Made by a program: the position numbers and the translations under genes. 12,063 nucleotides of DNA. Origin: Moorella sp. UBA4076. GTDB taxonomy: Bacteria; Bacillota; DSM-521; Neomoorellales; Neomoorellaceae. The notes beneath the pieces were generated by a model. The model did not search any database and was not told the origin of the DNA. It saw nothing but the letters and a program-made list of their open reading frames with translations. This document shows, piece by piece, positions 1-6,235 of this stretch (position 1 is its first letter; every line of letters begins with the position of its first letter). The DNA lies in the NCBI GenBank assembly GCA_002383405.1, contig DFYS01000062.1:22456-34518 (forward strand), read 5' to 3'.

Positions 1-11
1 TAGCGCAGGCG

Positions 12-24
12 GAACGCTATTTTC
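12..24 (+). repeat. Right-end fragment of repeat family B
   Basis: The 13 bases GAACGCTATTTTC are identical to 1952-1964 and nearly identical to 6279-6290. In all three places they lie a short way upstream of a gene start (GntR, glmU, pth). The rest of the family B element would lie left of the window, so this is only a partial match, and a chance match to 13 bases cannot be fully excluded. Confidence 0.45.
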
Positions 25-58
25 AAGGCATGAACATCTGCTCAGGAAAGGTGATCCG

Positions 59-757
59 ATGAAAAACCTGCTCAATGGCAAACTGGAAAACTACAAACCC
101 CTGCGGGAGATAGTCTTTGAGGCGATGCGGGAAGCCATTATCAACGGCCAGTTAAAGGCCGGGGAAAGGCTGATGGAGGTCCAGCTGGCGGAAGAGATGG
201 GCGTCAGCCGTACCCCGGTCAGGGAAGCCATTCGCAAGCTGGAGCTGGAAGGCTTTGTGGTGATGATCCCGCGGAAAGGCGCCTATGTGGCCGATTTCTC
301 CACCAAGGATGTCGCCGACGTTTTTGAGATTCGTTCCGCCCTGGAGGCCCTGGCCGCAGGACTGGCCTGTGAGCGCATCACGGAAGAGGAACTGGATGAG
401 CTGGAGCGCCTGCTGATCAGGGTGGCTGATTGCGCAGCGGCGAACGACCTGGAAACCATGGTTGAAGTTGACACCCAGTTCCATGATGTCCTCTACCGCG
501 CCAGCCGCAACGACCGCCTGGTACAGATCATCAATAACCTGCGGGAGCATATCCAGCGCTTCCGGGCCATTTCGATGGGCACACCCGGCCGGATGCGCGA
601 AACCCTGGAAGAACACAAGCAGCTGGTCGAGGCCATTAACGCCCGCAATGTCGCTTTAGCCCAGCGCCTGGCCCAGGGACATATCGAAAACGCTGAGAAT
701 CGGATGATGGAAGCCATCCGGCAGGAAATGCGTACCAGTACCGGCAGAAGGAATTAA
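59..757 (+). CDS. GntR family transcriptional regulator, FCD (FadR-type) subfamily
   Basis: A 232-residue DNA-binding regulator. Residues about 13-78 form a GntR winged helix-turn-helix, with the typical run AGERLMEVQLAEEMGVSRTP followed by VREAIRKLELEGFV and a basic wing (PRKGAYV). Residues about 85-215 are an all-helical FCD effector domain. D138, H142, H186 and H208 sit where FCD proteins carry their metal ligands, and H164 lies between, so a metal-dependent ligand pocket is likely. The length is normal for the family. The ATG is preceded by AAAGGTGATCC (47-57), which matches the end of the 16S anti-Shine-Dalgarno complement at short spacing. FCD regulators usually sense small organic acids or sugar acids. 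Nothing here identifies the ligand or operator, and the downstream gene is separated by a repeat element, so control of its neighbours is unproven. Confidence 0.93.
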   Translation: MKNLLNGKLENYKPLREIVFEAMREAIINGQLKAGERLMEVQLAEEMGVSRTPVREAIRKLELEGFVVMIPRKGAYVADFSTKDVADVFEIRSALEALAAGLACERITEEELDELERLLIRVADCAAANDLETMVEVDTQFHDVLYRASRNDRLVQIINNLREHIQRFRAISMGTPGRMRETLEEHKQLVEAINARNVALAQRLAQGHIENAENRMMEAIRQEMRTSTGRRN

Positions 758-791
758 GGGGGACCGGGTACTTGCGGACAGGCGTTCATGT

Positions 792-889
792 CCAGCACTC
801 AACCTGTTATAAAGTGCTATTAAGAATGGCAACCATCATAATAAAGTGTATACCCACTGAGGAGTGAGTTACCTATGGTTGAGTGCTGG
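792..889 (+). repeat. Repeat family A, copy A1: 98-bp element with 13-bp terminal inverted repeats
   Basis: CCAGCACTCAACC (792-804) is the exact reverse complement of GGTTGAGTGCTGG (877-889). The AT-rich interior shares TTAAGAATGG (820-829) and the 19-base block at 850-868 (ATACCCACTGAGGAGTGAG) with copy A2. Similarity to A2 continues past the right end to about 912 (GGATGAAAAT). Two small internal hairpins are possible: ATGG-CAA-CCAT (826-836) and CACT-GAGG-AGTG (855-866). No transposase or clear target duplication is seen. It may be a palindromic intergenic repeat or MITE-like element, or a structured RNA. The ATG at 875 used by the next open frame lies inside the right end. Confidence 0.75.
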
Positions 890-1855
890 GCACCAGCAGA
901 GGATGAAAATGGTAGCAAGTCTGGCTTCAATCAGGAACCGGCGCCGCCGGCCCCTTCGGAGGCTCCGACCTCCTGCCTCCGGCCTCCGACTGCTGTTTCC
1001 AGGGTAGACGCCCATGCAGCTTGCGAGCGGCACCAGCAGAGGGATGAAAACGGTGAGTTGAAGGGCTTCCAATCTGGAGCTGGCACAGCCAGTTCCGACC
1101 AGCCTCTCACATCTCACCTCTCACATCTCACCTCTATTTTCGGGGTGGATGCTGTTATCCTTGCCGGGGATAAAGAAGGCCGGGCGCAGCTGCCTGTTGC
1201 CTCGCGGCCGATGCTCACCTGGGTAATCGCCGCTTTACAGGCTTCAGGTTGTATCAGCCGGCTGGCGGTGGTGGGAGCGCCGCAACTGGCGGCTGACATC
1301 CCCCCGGAGATTACCCTGGTGCCCGCCGGGGCGACAACGGTTGATAGCGCTATCAACGGGGCGGCAGTCTTTCCCGCGGCCGCATGGCTGCTTCTGGTCA
1401 CCGCCGATATCCCCCTGCTGAAGCCCGAGGCGGTCAGGGATTTCCTGGAACGCTGCCGGCAACGGTCAGCCGATTTTTATTATCCCATTGTCAGCCGGGA
1501 AAACAACGAAGCCAGCTATCCCGGCGTCAAGCGTACCTATGTCCGGCTGCGTGACGGCACCTTTACCGGCGGCAATATGGTGCTCATGCGCACAGCGGCC
1601 CTGAAGGCCTGTGCCAGCCGGGGCCAGGAGCTGGTGCGCTTGCGCAAAAGCCCCCTGCGTTTGAGCCAGCTGATCGGTCTCAAGTTTATCATCAAATTTT
1701 TAACCCGCCGCCTCACCATCGCTGAGGCGGAAAAGCATTTTTCCCGCCTTCTGGGTGTCCGCGGGGCGGCGATAATCTCGCCTTATCCGGAGATTGGCAT
1801 TGACGTTGATAAAGAGAGCGACCTGGAGCTCGCCCGCCGGGTGCTGGGTGGATAA
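875..1855 (+). CDS. MobA-like nucleotidyltransferase (NTP_transf_3 type), substrate unknown; start uncertain
   Basis: The catalytic part begins near residue 91 and is a Rossmann-like nucleotidyltransferase. It has DAVILAGDKEGR (92-103) in place of the usual LAAGxGxR loop, then LPVASRPMLTWV. A probable metal-binding Asp178 lies in VTADIPLL, FTGGN ends at about 234, and GIDVDKESDLELA near the C-terminus carries D310 and D312. These features fit the MobA/IspD/GlmU-like fold, which transfers a nucleotide to a phosphorylated or cofactor substrate. Sitting just before glmU, it may act in sugar or cell-wall metabolism, but this is inference. The frame is open from ATG 875, which has GAGGAG at 859-864, but residues 1-90 are repeat-derived low-complexity sequence. 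GTG at 1145 would give a compact 236-residue enzyme starting (M)DAVILAG, yet it lacks a ribosome-binding site. The enzyme family is fairly sure; the start is not. Confidence 0.8.
   Translation: MVECWAPAEDENGSKSGFNQEPAPPAPSEAPTSCLRPPTAVSRVDAHAACERHQQRDENGELKGFQSGAGTASSDQPLTSHLSHLTSIFGVDAVILAGDKEGRAQLPVASRPMLTWVIAALQASGCISRLAVVGAPQLAADIPPEITLVPAGATTVDSAINGAAVFPAAAWLLLVTADIPLLKPEAVRDFLERCRQRSADFYYPIVSRENNEASYPGVKRTYVRLRDGTFTGGNMVLMRTAALKACASRGQELVRLRKSPLRLSQLIGLKFIIKFLTRRLTIAEAEKHFSRLLGVRGAAIISPYPEIGIDVDKESDLELARRVLGG
899..931 (+). repeat. DENG repeat, copy 1 (coding-frame repeat)
   Basis: GAGGATGAAAATGGTAGC starts a segment read as EDENGSKSGFN in the frame of the nucleotidyltransferase. It resembles copy 2 at 1040-1075 (RDENGELKGFQS) and copy 3 at 6354-6389 (GQNDGQKGFNSS). 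The upstream GCACCAGCAGAG (890-901) is also shared with copy 2 (1030-1041). Confidence 0.6.
1040..1075 (+). repeat. DENG repeat, copy 2
   Basis: The segment is read as RDENGELKGFQS, 141 bases (47 codons) after copy 1 and in the same frame. It is preceded by GCTGTTTCCAGGGTAGACGCC (about 993-1013), which resembles the right end of family B before pth (6283-6302). The two repeat types therefore occur in the same order at both sites. Confidence 0.6.
1104..1135 (+). repeat. Polypyrimidine tandem repeat, 14-bp unit, about 2.3 copies
   Basis: CTCTCACATCTCAC occurs at 1104-1117 and 1118-1131, followed by CTCT. It lies just upstream of the GTG that could start the catalytic domain of the nucleotidyltransferase. 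Related CTCACCTCT tracts occur in the mfd leader (7514-7548), and on the opposite strand just after the nucleotidyltransferase stop (1859-1868). Confidence 0.8.
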
Positions 1856-1868
1856 TAAGAGGTGAGAA

Positions 1869-1980
1869 GCGAGAAGACCCTGTATAAGGGCGGGAAGTAA
1901 CGCCTGAAGGGAACCTGCCTCACCCCGGCAGGGCAGCATACTGTTGCGCACGAACGCTATTTTCCGAATGGACGCCGGAT
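1869..1980 (+). repeat. Repeat family B, copy B1, upstream of glmU
   Basis: This copy fills most of the gap between the nucleotidyltransferase and glmU. Its left half (1869-1924) matches the reverse complement of 6018-6073. Its right half (1909-1980) matches 6236-6305, sharing GGGAACCTGCC, GCAGCATAC and GAACGCTATTT. CCTGCC (1914-1919) and GGCAGG (1927-1932) can form a 6-bp stem with a 7-base loop. No reading frame is evident. It may be a dispersed intergenic repeat or a transcribed leader structure. Confidence 0.6.
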
Positions 1981-2020
1981 AGCGCCCCGGCGACATCAGG
2001 TAAAAATAGAGGCAAGTTAA

Positions 2021-2025
2021 GGAGG
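2021..2025 (+). promoter_or_regulatory. Ribosome-binding site of glmU
   Basis: GGAGG (inside AAGGAGG) lies 10 bases before ATG 2036 and runs into seven consecutive Gs (2024-2030). It fixes the glmU start. The G-run makes the exact pairing register ambiguous. Confidence 0.75.
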
Positions 2026-2035
2026 GGGGGCACTC

Positions 2036-3433
2036 ATGGCTGCAACTGTCGCTGTTATCCTGGCCGCCGGCCAGGGCAAGCGGATGCGTTCCCAGTTACC
2101 CAAGGTATTACACCGCCTGGCTGGCCGTACCCTTCTCGAGCACGTCCTGGCAGCCAGCCGGTCGGCTGGCATCGAAGATCATATCGTCGTTATCGGCCAC
2201 GGAGCCGGGGAAGTACAGGCTGCCCTGGGCGCGGGACCCAGTTATGTCCTGCAGGAGCAGCAGCTGGGCACCGGTAACGCCCTGGCCTGTGCCCGCGCGG
2301 CGGCAGCAGGAGCGGCGACCGTCCTGGTTCTCTGCGGTGACACGCCTTTGCTCCGGGCGGAGACCCTGGCCGCTCTCCGGCAACAGCACTGCACCACGGG
2401 AGGGGCGATAACCATTCTCACAGCCAGGGTTGCCGACCCCAGCGGCTACGGCCGGATTATCCGTAACGAGCAGGGCCGGGTGACGGCCATTGTCGAGGAA
2501 AGGGATGCCACCCCGGCTGAAAAATCAATTGACGAAATCAATTCCGGTATCTATTGCTTCAGCGCCGATTTTCTCTGGCCGGCCCTGGAGGGGCTGAAAC
2601 CGGATAATGACCAGGGTGAATACTACCTTACTGATGTCGTGGCGCAGGCAGTAAAAGATAATCTGCCGGTCCAGGCAGTGACTGTCAGTGATGCTGAAGA
2701 AATACTGGGGGTTAACGACCGCGCCCAGCTGGCTGCAGCCGGGGCTGTGCTGCGGCGGCGGATTAATAAGGCGCTGATGCTGGCCGGGGTAACAATTATC
2801 GATCCAGAAACCACCTATATCGACGCCACCGCAAGCGTCGGCCAGGATACAGTCATTTACCCGGGAACCTGCCTGGAGGGGCATACGAGTATCGGGCCCC
2901 GTTGCGCACTCGGGCCGGGGACGATCATTCGCGACAGCCAGGTGGCGGCAGAGAGTACGGTGCTGCAGGCGGTGGTCCTGGAAAGCAACCTGGGCCCACG
3001 CTGCCAGGTAGGGCCTTTTACCTATTTGCGGCCGGGCACAATATTGGAAGCCGGCGTTAAAGCCGGCGATTTTGTTGAAATCAAGGCCTGTCATATCGGC
3101 AGGGACTCCAAGGTGCCGCATCTGACTTACCTGGGGGATACTACGGTGGGAGCCGGGGTCAACATCGGCGCTGGTACCATTACCTGCAACTACGACGGCC
3201 GGCAAAAATGGCCGACGGTGATTGAGGACGGCGCCTTTATCGGCAGCAATACCAACCTGGTAGCCCCGGTAAAGGTGGGCGCCGGCGCCCTGGTAGGCGC
3301 CGGGTCGACCATTACCGCCGATGTACCGGCCGGGGCGCTGGCGCTGGCGCGGGGGAGGCAGGTAAATTTCCCCGGCCGGGGCAAAAAAAGATGCGGTTCC
3401 AGGGGAGGAAAAAGACGAAAAGCAGCGAAGTAA
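2036..3433 (+). CDS. glmU: Bifunctional N-acetylglucosamine-1-phosphate uridyltransferase / glucosamine-1-phosphate acetyltransferase
   Basis: GlmU acetylates glucosamine-1-phosphate with acetyl-CoA and then uridylates it with UTP. The product is cytoplasmic UDP-GlcNAc for peptidoglycan and other glycans. Residues about 1-230 are the pyrophosphorylase domain, with LAAGQGKRMRS (9-19), K23 in LPKVLH, and metal-binding D102 in LCGDTPLL. Residues about 250-450 are a left-handed beta-helix built of hexapeptide repeats. HLTYLGD carries the probable catalytic H362, followed by GAGTITCNYDG and IGSNTNLVAPV. The length of 465 residues is normal. The C-terminus ends in a strongly basic tail (KKRCGSRGGKRRKAAK) that is longer than I would expect and may be an add-on. 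A strong ribosome-binding site supports the start. glmU is followed directly by prs, as in many Firmicutes. The function is near certain. Confidence 0.98.
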   Translation: MAATVAVILAAGQGKRMRSQLPKVLHRLAGRTLLEHVLAASRSAGIEDHIVVIGHGAGEVQAALGAGPSYVLQEQQLGTGNALACARAAAAGAATVLVLCGDTPLLRAETLAALRQQHCTTGGAITILTARVADPSGYGRIIRNEQGRVTAIVEERDATPAEKSIDEINSGIYCFSADFLWPALEGLKPDNDQGEYYLTDVVAQAVKDNLPVQAVTVSDAEEILGVNDRAQLAAAGAVLRRRINKALMLAGVTIIDPETTYIDATASVGQDTVIYPGTCLEGHTSIGPRCALGPGTIIRDSQVAAESTVLQAVVLESNLGPRCQVGPFTYLRPGTILEAGVKAGDFVEIKACHIGRDSKVPHLTYLGDTTVGAGVNIGAGTITCNYDGRQKWPTVIEDGAFIGSNTNLVAPVKVGAGALVGAGSTITADVPAGALALARGRQVNFPGRGKKRCGSRGGKRRKAAK

Positions 3434-3469
3434 CTAGAGTTAAACCTTTTCCTCGGGACATCCCCGGTT

Positions 3470-3509
3470 GCAGGTGATGCCGGTATGGTCGCCGGCCCGG
3501 GTATCCTGC
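3470..3509 (+). other. Possible nested hairpin in the prs leader
   Basis: GCAGG (3470-3474) can pair with CCTGC (3505-3509), and GCCGG (3479-3483) with CCGGC (3492-3496) inside it. It lies in the 101-base gap between glmU and prs. No T-rich tract follows, so it is not an obvious terminator. The stems are short, and such pairs arise by chance in GC-rich DNA. Confidence 0.3.
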
Positions 3510-3534
3510 AGGACCTGGAGGCTAAATTTACGCA

Positions 3535-4482
3535 ATGGAGACAGATAACTCGCGTTTGAAGATCTTTACCGGTAACGCCAACCCGGCCCTGGCCCGGGAA
3601 ATAGGCGCTTACCTGGGCGTACCCCTGGGTTCGGCCCGGGTCAGCCATTTTAGCGATGGCGAGATTAGCCTGGCTATTGACGAGAGCGTCCGTGGGGAAG
3701 ACGTGTTCGTCATCCAGCCCACCTGCGCGCCCGTCAATGACAACCTGATGGAGCTCCTGATTATGATTGACGCCCTGCGCCGGGCTTCCGCCTGGCGGAT
3801 TACCGCCGTGGTACCCTACTACGGCTATGCCCGTCAGGAGCGCAAGACCAGGGCCCGCGAACCCGTCTCGGCCAAACTGGTGGCCAACCTGATTACTGCT
3901 GCCGGTGCCGACCGGGTGCTGACCATGGACCTCCATGCGGCGGCCATCCAGGGGTTCTTTGATATCCCGGTCGATCACCTGACGGCAGTACCCATCCTCG
4001 CCGATTATTTCACCAGCAAGGGTTTGGACCGGACGGTTACTGTTTCCCCCGACTTGGGCGGCGTGACGCGGGCGCGTAATTTCGCCGAACGGACAGGGGC
4101 GGAATTCGCCATTATCGACAAGCGGCGGCCGGCCCCCAACGTGGCAGAAATCATGAATCTGATTGGCGATGTCCAAAATAAAACGGTCATCATGATTGAT
4201 GACCTCATCGACACGGCCGGGACTATTTGCCTGGGAGCCAGGGCTTTGCTGGAGCATGGCGCCAGGGAGGTTTACGCCTGCTGTACCCACCCGGTACTCT
4301 CCGGACCGGCGCGGGAACGCTTGCTAGCATCACCGCTCCAGGAAGTGGTGGTCTGCAACACCATTCCTCTGCTGGAAACCGGTGCGATGACGAAATTGCG
4401 GTACCTGTCGGTGGCCCCCCTCCTGGGTGAAGCCATCATCCGCATTCACAAAAACCTGTCCGTCAGCAAGCTGTTTGATTAG
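3535..4482 (+). CDS. prs: Ribose-phosphate diphosphokinase (PRPP synthetase), class I
   Basis: Prs transfers diphosphate from ATP to ribose-5-phosphate, giving PRPP for purine, pyrimidine, NAD, histidine and tryptophan synthesis. The 315-residue length is typical. Visible signatures are FSDGE near residue 40, RQERK (100-104) in the flexible catalytic loop, the metal-binding segment around D132 and H134 (MDLHAAAIQGFFDIPVDH), PDLGG (172-176), and the PRPP-binding loop DDLIDTAGT (222-230). All point to an active phosphate-regulated class I enzyme. GGAGG at 3517-3521 precedes the ATG by 13 bases, a slightly long spacing. The gene sits 101 bases after glmU and is probably co-transcribed with it. 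Its TAG stop overlaps the TAA stop of the opposing PRC-barrel gene within the four bases TTAG (4479-4482). Confidence 0.98.
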   Translation: METDNSRLKIFTGNANPALAREIGAYLGVPLGSARVSHFSDGEISLAIDESVRGEDVFVIQPTCAPVNDNLMELLIMIDALRRASAWRITAVVPYYGYARQERKTRAREPVSAKLVANLITAAGADRVLTMDLHAAAIQGFFDIPVDHLTAVPILADYFTSKGLDRTVTVSPDLGGVTRARNFAERTGAEFAIIDKRRPAPNVAEIMNLIGDVQNKTVIMIDDLIDTAGTICLGARALLEHGAREVYACCTHPVLSGPARERLLASPLQEVVVCNTIPLLETGAMTKLRYLSVAPLLGEAIIRIHKNLSVSKLFD

Positions 4483-5147
4483 CTTTCTGCATCCGGGGGC
4501 GAACCTTCGTCCTTCTTTTTACTGAAGGGCAGGCGTTGCCAGTAGCGGTTAAGGGCGGTACCAGCCCGGCGGGTGATGCCGCTGATGTCGCCGGCTCCAG
4601 GCAGGGTCTTGCCGGCGGCGATGGTGCGCGGCCATTTCACGTTTAACAGGCCACCCGGTTTCTGCAGGGTTTCCTCCGCACCGGCGCGGGCAATAAGGGC
4701 GTCACGGCCGCAGGTGATGATTTGCGCCGCGTCCAGGCTCCTGCTCCCATGCAGGAGGCCGCTTTTAACATCCAGGTAGTATATTTTACCATCCTGGGGG
4801 TCAAAGCGGAAATCGTCCACGCTGCCGAGGACGCTGCCTTCCTCGGTGATCACCCTGGTGCCCAGAAGGGGCAGAGGGTGCTTGGCCAGGGTCTCCAGCT
4901 CCGGCTGGGAACTCAGTTTCACCACTGCACCGGCCTGGTCGACGGTGACAGCGTGGTTGCCGACGCTTTTGACATGGTTGTAGGGAATGACCGGCTGCTC
5001 CTTGAACCATCCCTTGCGATCAATGGTAAAGGCAGCGATAGCCATTTTTTGCTGGTCAATCAGGAGCCGCTTGATGCGCCCCAGCTGGTGGCCGTCAGCC
5101 AGGCTGACCACCGGCATACCGATAAGCTTTTTGCTGGTATAAAACAT
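4479..5147 (-). CDS. PRC-barrel domain protein
   Basis: A predicted soluble protein of 222 residues with two PRC-barrel modules, about residues 3-80 (FYTSKKLIGMPVVSLADG opens the first) and about 94-158 (LLGTRVITEEGSVLGSVDD opens the second). The second module includes KIYYLDVKSGLLHG. The C-terminal 60 residues are Lys/Arg rich and end in a polar KKKDEGSPPDAES tail. PRC barrels occur in photosynthetic reaction-centre H subunits, the RNA-maturation protein RimM, and many small clostridial proteins of unknown role, including sporulation-associated ones. No specific function can be assigned. GGAGG (5160-5156 on this strand) lies 8 bases before ATG 5147 and 5 before ATG 5150, so the longer frame from GTG 5186 is unlikely. 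It faces away from the L25 gene and runs into prs, interrupting a conserved plus-strand gene run. Confidence 0.85.
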   Translation of the reverse strand: MFYTSKKLIGMPVVSLADGHQLGRIKRLLIDQQKMAIAAFTIDRKGWFKEQPVIPYNHVKSVGNHAVTVDQAGAVVKLSSQPELETLAKHPLPLLGTRVITEEGSVLGSVDDFRFDPQDGKIYYLDVKSGLLHGSRSLDAAQIITCGRDALIARAGAEETLQKPGGLLNVKWPRTIAAGKTLPGAGDISGITRRAGTALNRYWQRLPFSKKKDEGSPPDAES

Positions 5148-5151
5148 CATT

Positions 5152-5160
5152 CTCACCTCC
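5152..5160 (-). promoter_or_regulatory. Ribosome-binding site of the PRC-barrel gene
   Basis: On the minus strand this reads GGAGGTGAG, a near-perfect Shine-Dalgarno sequence. It is followed by two adjacent ATG codons (5150 and 5147), the second at the better 8-base spacing. It decides the start against the upstream GTG at 5186. Confidence 0.85.
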
Positions 5161-5210
5161 CGGCTTATAACATGCTTATTCAGCACGGGAATGGTTTATG
5201 CTATTACGGA

Positions 5211-5216
5211 AAGGAG
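5211..5216 (+). promoter_or_regulatory. Ribosome-binding site of the L25 gene
   Basis: AAGGAG lies 8 bases before ATG 5225, and only 2 bases before the in-frame ATG 5219. The frame is open back to ATG 5198, but that start has no such site and would place this motif inside the coding region. Confidence 0.8.
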
Positions 5217-5224
5217 TCATGATT

Positions 5225-5863
5225 ATGCAAGCTCAAACACTGGTAGCCAGCGTGCGACCAGAGGCAGGTAAACAGGCAGCGCGGCGTTTGCGCCGCCAGG
5301 GGCAGTTACCCGGCGTGATTTACGGCAAGAAGGCAGGAAGTATTCCCCTGACCCTTCCCCTTAAAGAGCTGGAACGCATTCTGGCGCGGGACGGCGAGAA
5401 CGCGCTGCTCAAAGTGGTAGTCACTGACCAGGGGGCAGACAGAGAGTTTATGGCTGTAATCCGGGGGACCCAGCGCCACCCCATTAAAGGCGTGCTCACC
5501 CATGCCGACCTTTACCAGGTCTCCATGGAGGAAAAACTGCGGGCGACGCTGCCGGTCATCCTGGAGGGGGAGCCTCAAGGTATCAAAGAGGGGGGCATCC
5601 TCCAGCACGGCCTGCGCGAGGTCGAAGTAGAGAGCCTGCCGGGCGATTTGCCGGAGAGCCTGGCGGTTGATATCAGGGGCTTAAGTGTAGGCGGCCACCT
5701 GACGGTAGCTGACCTGAAAACCCCGCCCGGGGTAAAGGTCCTCACCGCGCCGGAGGCAGTCGTAGCTACTGTAGTAACCTCCAGAGCCGTGGAAACGGAA
5801 ACAGGCGGTGCCGGCGAGCCGGCGGTGGCGGAAACCCCACCGACAGTGGAGGAAAATAAATAG
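5225..5863 (+). CDS. rplY: 50S ribosomal protein L25, CTC/TL5 type
   Basis: L25 binds 5S rRNA in the large ribosomal subunit. From ATG 5225 the protein has 212 residues, the long two-domain CTC form found in Firmicutes and Thermus rather than the short E. coli form. Residues about 1-98 are the 5S-binding barrel, with a basic RRLRRQGQLPGVIYGKK near the N-terminus and HPIKGVLTHADLYQV (85-99) at its end. Residues about 100-185 are the TL5-type C-terminal beta domain (GILQHGLREVEVESLPGDLP). A Glu/Ala/Thr-rich disordered tail follows. In Bacillus this gene (ctc) is a general-stress gene between prs and pth, and the order here matches apart from the PRC-barrel insertion. About 75 bases separate it from the divergent PRC-barrel start, so promoters for both must be close together; I could not identify either convincingly. 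Confidence 0.96.
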   Translation: MQAQTLVASVRPEAGKQAARRLRRQGQLPGVIYGKKAGSIPLTLPLKELERILARDGENALLKVVVTDQGADREFMAVIRGTQRHPIKGVLTHADLYQVSMEEKLRATLPVILEGEPQGIKEGGILQHGLREVEVESLPGDLPESLAVDIRGLSVGGHLTVADLKTPPGVKVLTAPEAVVATVVTSRAVETETGGAGEPAVAETPPTVEENK

Positions 5864-5883
5864 TTAGCAGGCTTTTATGCCGC

Positions 5884-5979
5884 CCAGCACTCAACTGGTA
5901 GGATAGCGTCTTTAAGAATGGAAACTATCATAAAGCGCATACCTACTGAGGAGTGAGCCGCCCGAGATTAAAGTGCTGG
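5884..5979 (+). repeat. Repeat family A, copy A2
   Basis: This copy has the same orientation and almost the same length (96 bp) as A1. The ends are CCAGCACT (5884-5891) and AGTGCTGG (5972-5979), extended by one flanking C/G pair to 9 bp. The interior shares TTAAGAATGG (5912-5921) and the ATACCTACTGAGGAGTGAG block (5939-5957) with A1. The hairpin ATGG-CAA-CCAT of A1 is ATGG-AAA-CTAT here, still pairable with one G-U. No ATG follows the GAGGAG, unlike A1. Confidence 0.75.
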
Positions 5980-6017
5980 GTACCGGCAGAAGGATGAAAA
6001 TAGCGGTACCGTGTGAG

Positions 6018-6073
6018 GGTGAGGGGCAGGTTCCCTGCAGGCGCGACTTCTCGCCCTAATACAAGGACCTCGC
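6018..6073 (-). repeat. Repeat family B, inverted left-half copy B2
   Basis: The reverse complement of this segment aligns with 1869-1924, sharing GCGAG, AGGGCG.GAAGT, CGCCTG.AGGGAACCTGCC and CTCACC with small gaps. Only the left half of the element is present. It lies between two family A copies. Confidence 0.6.
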
Positions 6074-6081
6074 TCCGCAGC

Positions 6082-6174
6082 CCGGCACTCAATCCCGTGC
6101 TGCTTAAATTACTAACATAAATCTCATATGGTGGTTTCTAAACTCAAGCCACTAAATTGATAATTGAGTGCTGG
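6082..6174. repeat. Repeat family A, divergent copy A3
   Basis: CCGGCACTCAAT (6082-6093) and ATTGAGTGCTGG (6163-6174) form a 12-bp inverted repeat with one G-T mismatch. The span is 93 bases with an AT-rich interior, like A1 and A2. The interior aligns only loosely with the other copies, and both orientations are possible, so the orientation is left open. Membership of the family rests on the ends, the length and the location. Confidence 0.55.
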
Positions 6175-6235
6175 CCGCGCTGTTCCCGAGGGCCTCACCC
6201 GCTCTTGATACTCGAAGCTTAAAAATGCGCCTTCC

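Noticed and set aside
792..889. CIRCE (HrcA) operator, because of the GCACTC and GAGTGC half-sites
   Set aside because: CIRCE has the two half-sites 9 bases apart and TTA/TAA ends. Here they are more than 70 bases apart and flanked by CCA/TGG, and no heat-shock gene follows.
3190..4290. 366-codon minus-strand open frame opposite glmU/prs
   Set aside because: It lies antisense to two certain genes, its protein resembles no family, and it is explained by GC-rich codon use on the plus strand.
5148..5186. Longer PRC-barrel start at GTG 5186
   Set aside because: It would place a near-perfect GGAGGTGAG inside the coding region. The ATG pair just after that site is the better start.
4722..5222. 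166-codon plus-strand open frame opposite the PRC-barrel gene
   Set aside because: The minus-strand frame has clear PRC-barrel motifs and a strong ribosome-binding site; this one has neither.
5198..5224. Longer L25 start at ATG 5198
   Set aside because: AAGGAG at 5211-5216 points to ATG 5225, and L25 proteins normally begin a few residues before the conserved VR.E.GK segment.
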